A stretch of 9,022 bases of DNA from Oscillospiraceae bacterium. Its GTDB lineage: Bacteria; Bacillota; Clostridia; Oscillospirales; CAG-272. The position numbers and the translations under genes were made by a program. The stretch is from positions 1 through 9,022 of the forward strand of contig SVRB01000060.1 in assembly GCA_015065045.1 (NCBI GenBank), read 5' to 3'. The notes under the pieces are model-generated. The model saw only the letters and a program-made list of their open reading frames with translations. It was not told the DNA's origin and searched no databases. This document shows positions 7,413 through 9,022 of this stretch, piece by piece. Numbering within the stretch: position 1 is the stretch's first letter; each line of letters starts with the position of its first letter.

Positions 7413-7451
7413 AAAAAACTGTATTACGGAAAGAATATCCCATAATACAGT
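7413..7451 (-). terminator. Intrinsic terminator of the yabP-yabQ-divIC-yabR operon
   Basis: Arms TAATACAGT (7443-7451) and ACTGTATTA (7418-7426) form a 9-bp stem, extended by a short inner GG/CC pairing. On the minus strand the hairpin is followed by a run of T (complement of A7413-7417). It begins 23 bp after the yabR stop. The 5' arm (in minus-strand order) overlaps the -10 element of the trxB promoter, so a transcript started there would not contain the complete hairpin. Confidence 0.8.
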
Positions 7452-7477
7452 ATAATATACTAAATATAATAAATCAA
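7449..7477 (-). promoter_or_regulatory. Candidate sigma-A promoter for trxB and downstream genes
   Basis: On the minus strand, TTGATT (complement of 7472-7477) and TATACT (complement of 7449-7454) are separated by exactly 17 bp, matching TTGACA at 4 of 6 and TATAAT at 5 of 6 positions. The -35 overlaps the yabR stop codon and the -10 overlaps the terminator hairpin. The predicted start, about base 7442, gives a leader of about 45 nt to the trxB ATG. The region is AT-rich, so chance matches are possible. Confidence 0.6.
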
Positions 7478-7923
7478 TACTTTTTGCTGTTTTTTCTCGA
7501 AAATCCGGAGCTTCCGCGCTTTGATTCAACAGCCTTTTTCAAGTCAGTCATCTTCTCGCTTGACGTCTTTAAAAATCGGCTCATCATATCCTCGAAACTA
7601 TCGTTTTCCGTCTTTTTAGGAGCTATATCAACCTGTTGGGTTTTTCTCTCCTCAACCGTCTTTTTATCAAACGTTCTTTCCTCTTTTTTATCCTCTACCT
7701 GTTTGAGAGAAAGAGCAATTCTTCCCTTCTCATCAACAGAGCACACCTTCACACGAACTTCCTGACCAACCTTAATAAATTCATTTATATCCTTAACATA
7801 AGAATTCGATATCTCGGATATATGTATCATGCCGCTTTTTGAGTCGGGTAATGCCACAAAAGCACCGAACTTCGTTATAGAAGTAACCCTTCCATCAAGG
7901 ATGCTGCCAATCTCGTTTGACAT
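7474..7923 (-). CDS. yabR: S1 domain RNA-binding protein, YabR-like
   Basis: The 149-residue protein has a single S1 RNA-binding domain (about 4-75) with the usual signature: G-S-I-L-D-G-R-V, then ITKFGAFVALP, GMIHISEIS, VGQEVRVKV and the closing DEKGRIALSLK. After it comes a charged, low-complexity tail rich in Lys, Glu and Ser, ending in SGFSRKNSKKY. Small S1 proteins of this type (YabR, general stress protein 13) are found in Firmicutes, and YabR is encoded just after divIC in Bacillus subtilis, the same order as here. By homology it binds RNA and probably associates with ribosomes; the exact role is not clear. AAGGAG (7937-7942) lies 13 bases before the ATG, slightly far. The gap after divIC is 25 bp, and a terminator follows, so it is the last gene of its operon. 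Confidence 0.9.
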   Translation of the reverse strand: MSNEIGSILDGRVTSITKFGAFVALPDSKSGMIHISEISNSYVKDINEFIKVGQEVRVKVCSVDEKGRIALSLKQVEDKKEERTFDKKTVEERKTQQVDIAPKKTENDSFEDMMSRFLKTSSEKMTDLKKAVESKRGSSGFSRKNSKKY

Positions 7924-7948
7924 CTTTTTTGTTTTTCTCCTTATATAT

Positions 7949-8227
7949 TTATTTAGATAAGTCGTTGTAAAAAATTATCTCCTCAGGAAGTCTGAAATTC
8001 AGCTTTTCTCTTGCAATACGCATAATATACTCTGTGTCAAAATCCTCTTCAAGTCGTGCCTGAAGCTCATCTATCTTTAACTCGTACACCTTGATCTGCT
8101 CTTCTACAGCGCTCTTGCTTTCCTTCAAAGAGTTAAATTCAAACTGCATTTTGATTATCGTTACCGTGCAGAACACTATGAAAACGACCGCCGCCGCCTT
8201 TACAAATATATTTGAACGACTTTTCAT
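7949..8227 (-). CDS. divIC: Septum formation initiator DivIC/FtsB family
   Basis: DivIC/FtsB proteins are small bitopic membrane proteins that join FtsL and DivIB/FtsQ in the divisome. This 92-residue protein has a short basic N-terminus (KSRSNIFVK), one membrane helix (about 9-26) and a coiled coil with heptad-like Leu/Ile/Val spacing (about 30-62). The family's C-terminal motif follows (AREKLNFRLPEEIIFYN), where FtsB proteins normally have an Arg-x-x-Leu...Pro-x-Glu pattern. The position between yabQ and yabR matches B. subtilis divIC. Its first 89 bases overlap the end of yabQ in another frame. An AAAGGGA-type site (around 8238-8244) lies about 11 bases upstream of the ATG. Expression is probably coupled to yabQ. 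Confidence 0.92.
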   Translation of the reverse strand: MKSRSNIFVKAAAVVFIVFCTVTIIKMQFEFNSLKESKSAVEEQIKVYELKIDELQARLEEDFDTEYIMRIAREKLNFRLPEEIIFYNDLSK

Positions 8228-8777
8228 TTTTTATCTTTCCCTTTATAACTGTAATTCCAAAACCGTTTTGTGCATTGTTAAGACATTTTTTCTTCATTGC
8301 CTCTCCATAAATCCATAAAAACAATCTATTAAAAGGAACTATAAATATGTATCTTAACATTCTACCGACAGGATACAAAGTAAACCTTATCAAAAGCCTG
8401 AATGCAGCCCTCAAAAAGTTGATTATACATCCCGACAGCAACATCACAACTTTTCCTATTGTTTTATAGTAAACAAAAAAACCTATAACGGCGCCGATTA
8501 GTGCAACTCCTCTGAATCTTCCCGAATTGACGTAATATATAAATATACACATCGACACAGTGCTTATTAACCAAAACAGCACGTCTTCAATAAAGATCAC
8601 TATTTCTTCAATAAACATTCGCTGCCTATGGAATATGGATGCAGTTGTCTCAGTGTTTTTTTCACAATAAAAAGCAAGTCTTCTTATTCTGAAAACATCG
8701 TAAACCACACCTAAAAACACACCCAACACAAAGGAATATACAAGCATCTGTGCAAGTCTGCTTTGCTGGACTATCAT
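8139..8777 (-). CDS. yabQ: Spore cortex biosynthesis protein YabQ
   Basis: YabQ is a membrane protein needed for spore cortex formation in B. subtilis. This 212-residue protein has the family features. A first membrane helix carries VLGVFLGVVYDVFRIRR (about 17-33), then come FIEDVLFWLIS (about 62-72) and IYYVNSGRFRG (about 80-90), and further hydrophobic segments to about 115. A basic region with amphipathic stretches follows. Its ATG overlaps the yabP stop by one base (TAATG), with an AGGA at 8788-8791 upstream. The last 31 codons lie over the divIC start or just before it and encode an unusual Gly/His/Asn-rich tail (KGGGGRFHSVLHGN). A one-base change in the A6 run at 8227-8232 would instead end the protein after 184 residues at TGA, overlapping the divIC ATG as ATGA. 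The N-terminal YabQ domain is unaffected either way. Confidence 0.88.
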   Translation of the reverse strand: MIVQQSRLAQMLVYSFVLGVFLGVVYDVFRIRRLAFYCEKNTETTASIFHRQRMFIEEIVIFIEDVLFWLISTVSMCIFIYYVNSGRFRGVALIGAVIGFFVYYKTIGKVVMLLSGCIINFLRAAFRLLIRFTLYPVGRMLRYIFIVPFNRLFLWIYGEAMKKKCLNNAQNGFGITVIKGKIKNEKSFKYICKGGGGRFHSVLHGNDNQNAV

Positions 8778-9022
8778 TATCTGACAATCCTGCCAAACAA
8801 GCCTTTTTTCTTACCCTGCGCCACATCCTCATATATTATCTCGCCTATCTCTCCCTCAATAGAAACATCTCCCGATTCAAGACATAGCGTATATATATGC
8901 AGATTATTTCCGTTTATATTTAATCGACCTCGAACCGTATCCAACACTACAGATATATCGTCAAAGCTGATCACGTCGGACACACCGTTCAAAACGAGTT
9001 TCTGTCTATCCTTAAGCTCTAA
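8777..9022 (-). CDS. yabP: Sporulation protein YabP, 5' end cut by the window edge
   Basis: The reading frame is open to the last base of the window, so the true start is outside it. A TTG codon at 8990-8992 could be mistaken for a start, but the codons upstream continue in good family sequence (LELKDRQKLVLNGVSDV). YabP is a small protein of about 100 residues; 81 are visible here. The recognisable core is NGVSDVISFDDISVVLDT, then RGRLNINGNNLHI, VSIEGEIGEIIYED and a closing KKGLFGRIVR. YabP acts in spore envelope assembly in B. subtilis and is encoded with yabQ. Its stop (TAA) shares a base with the yabQ ATG, so the two are translationally coupled. No promoter is visible within the window. 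Confidence 0.9.
   Translation of the reverse strand, partial: LELKDRQKLVLNGVSDVISFDDISVVLDTVRGRLNINGNNLHIYTLCLESGDVSIEGEIGEIIYEDVAQGKKKGLFGRIVR

Noticed and set aside
1..9022. CRISPR arrays, insertion sequences, phage genes, tRNA or rRNA
   Set aside because: No spaced direct repeats, transposase motifs, terminal inverted repeats, or tRNA/rRNA signatures were seen; every region is explained by core genes or the SRP RNA.

Overview
The window looks like chromosomal DNA from a low-GC, endospore-forming Firmicute, most likely a member of the Clostridia. Three things point there. The SRP RNA directly upstream of dnaX has the large Gram-positive form. The gene order dnaX-ybaB-recR is the Firmicute one. 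A yabP-yabQ-divIC-yabR cluster is present, and yabP and yabQ are sporulation genes. Ribosome binding sites are mostly of the AGGAG type and gaps are very short, so almost every base is accounted for. I cannot name the genus from sequence alone.

Layout. Plus strand, left part: the 3' portion of the SRP RNA (its 5' end lies outside the window), then dnaX (clamp-loader ATPase), ybaB/ebfC (nucleoid-associated protein) and recR (recombination mediator). This is a compact replication/repair operon ending in a strong hairpin at about 2807-2832. That hairpin is bidirectional and also ends the convergent minus-strand unit. Minus strand, read right to left: yabP (cut by the window edge), yabQ, divIC and yabR form one tightly packed operon closed by a terminator at 7413-7451. 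Immediately beyond it, a candidate promoter starts a second minus-strand unit: trxB, then two tandem CapA-family lipoproteins, then a GT2-GtrA fusion glycosyltransferase, with 27-35 bp between genes.

How the genes work together. The plus-strand block is housekeeping DNA metabolism plus protein targeting. The yabP-yabQ-divIC-yabR block combines spore-coat/cortex assembly, septum formation and an S1-domain RNA-binding protein. The trxB-capA-capA-GT2/GtrA block joins a cytosolic redox enzyme to three envelope-related proteins; its joint function is unknown.

Most of the window is well-understood core genome and I do not see a wholly new system. The points most worth checking are: (1) the interlocked terminator and promoter at 7413-7477, where the trxB promoter sits on one arm of the upstream terminator; (2) the 89-bp overlap of yabQ with divIC, which a single-base change or slip in an A6 run would turn into a neat ATGA stop/start; (3) an AAA AAG run in dnaX followed in the -1 frame by GAA TGA, resembling the E. 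coli gamma-subunit frameshift site; and (4) the tandem CapA-like lipoproteins linked to trxB and a GT2-GtrA protein.
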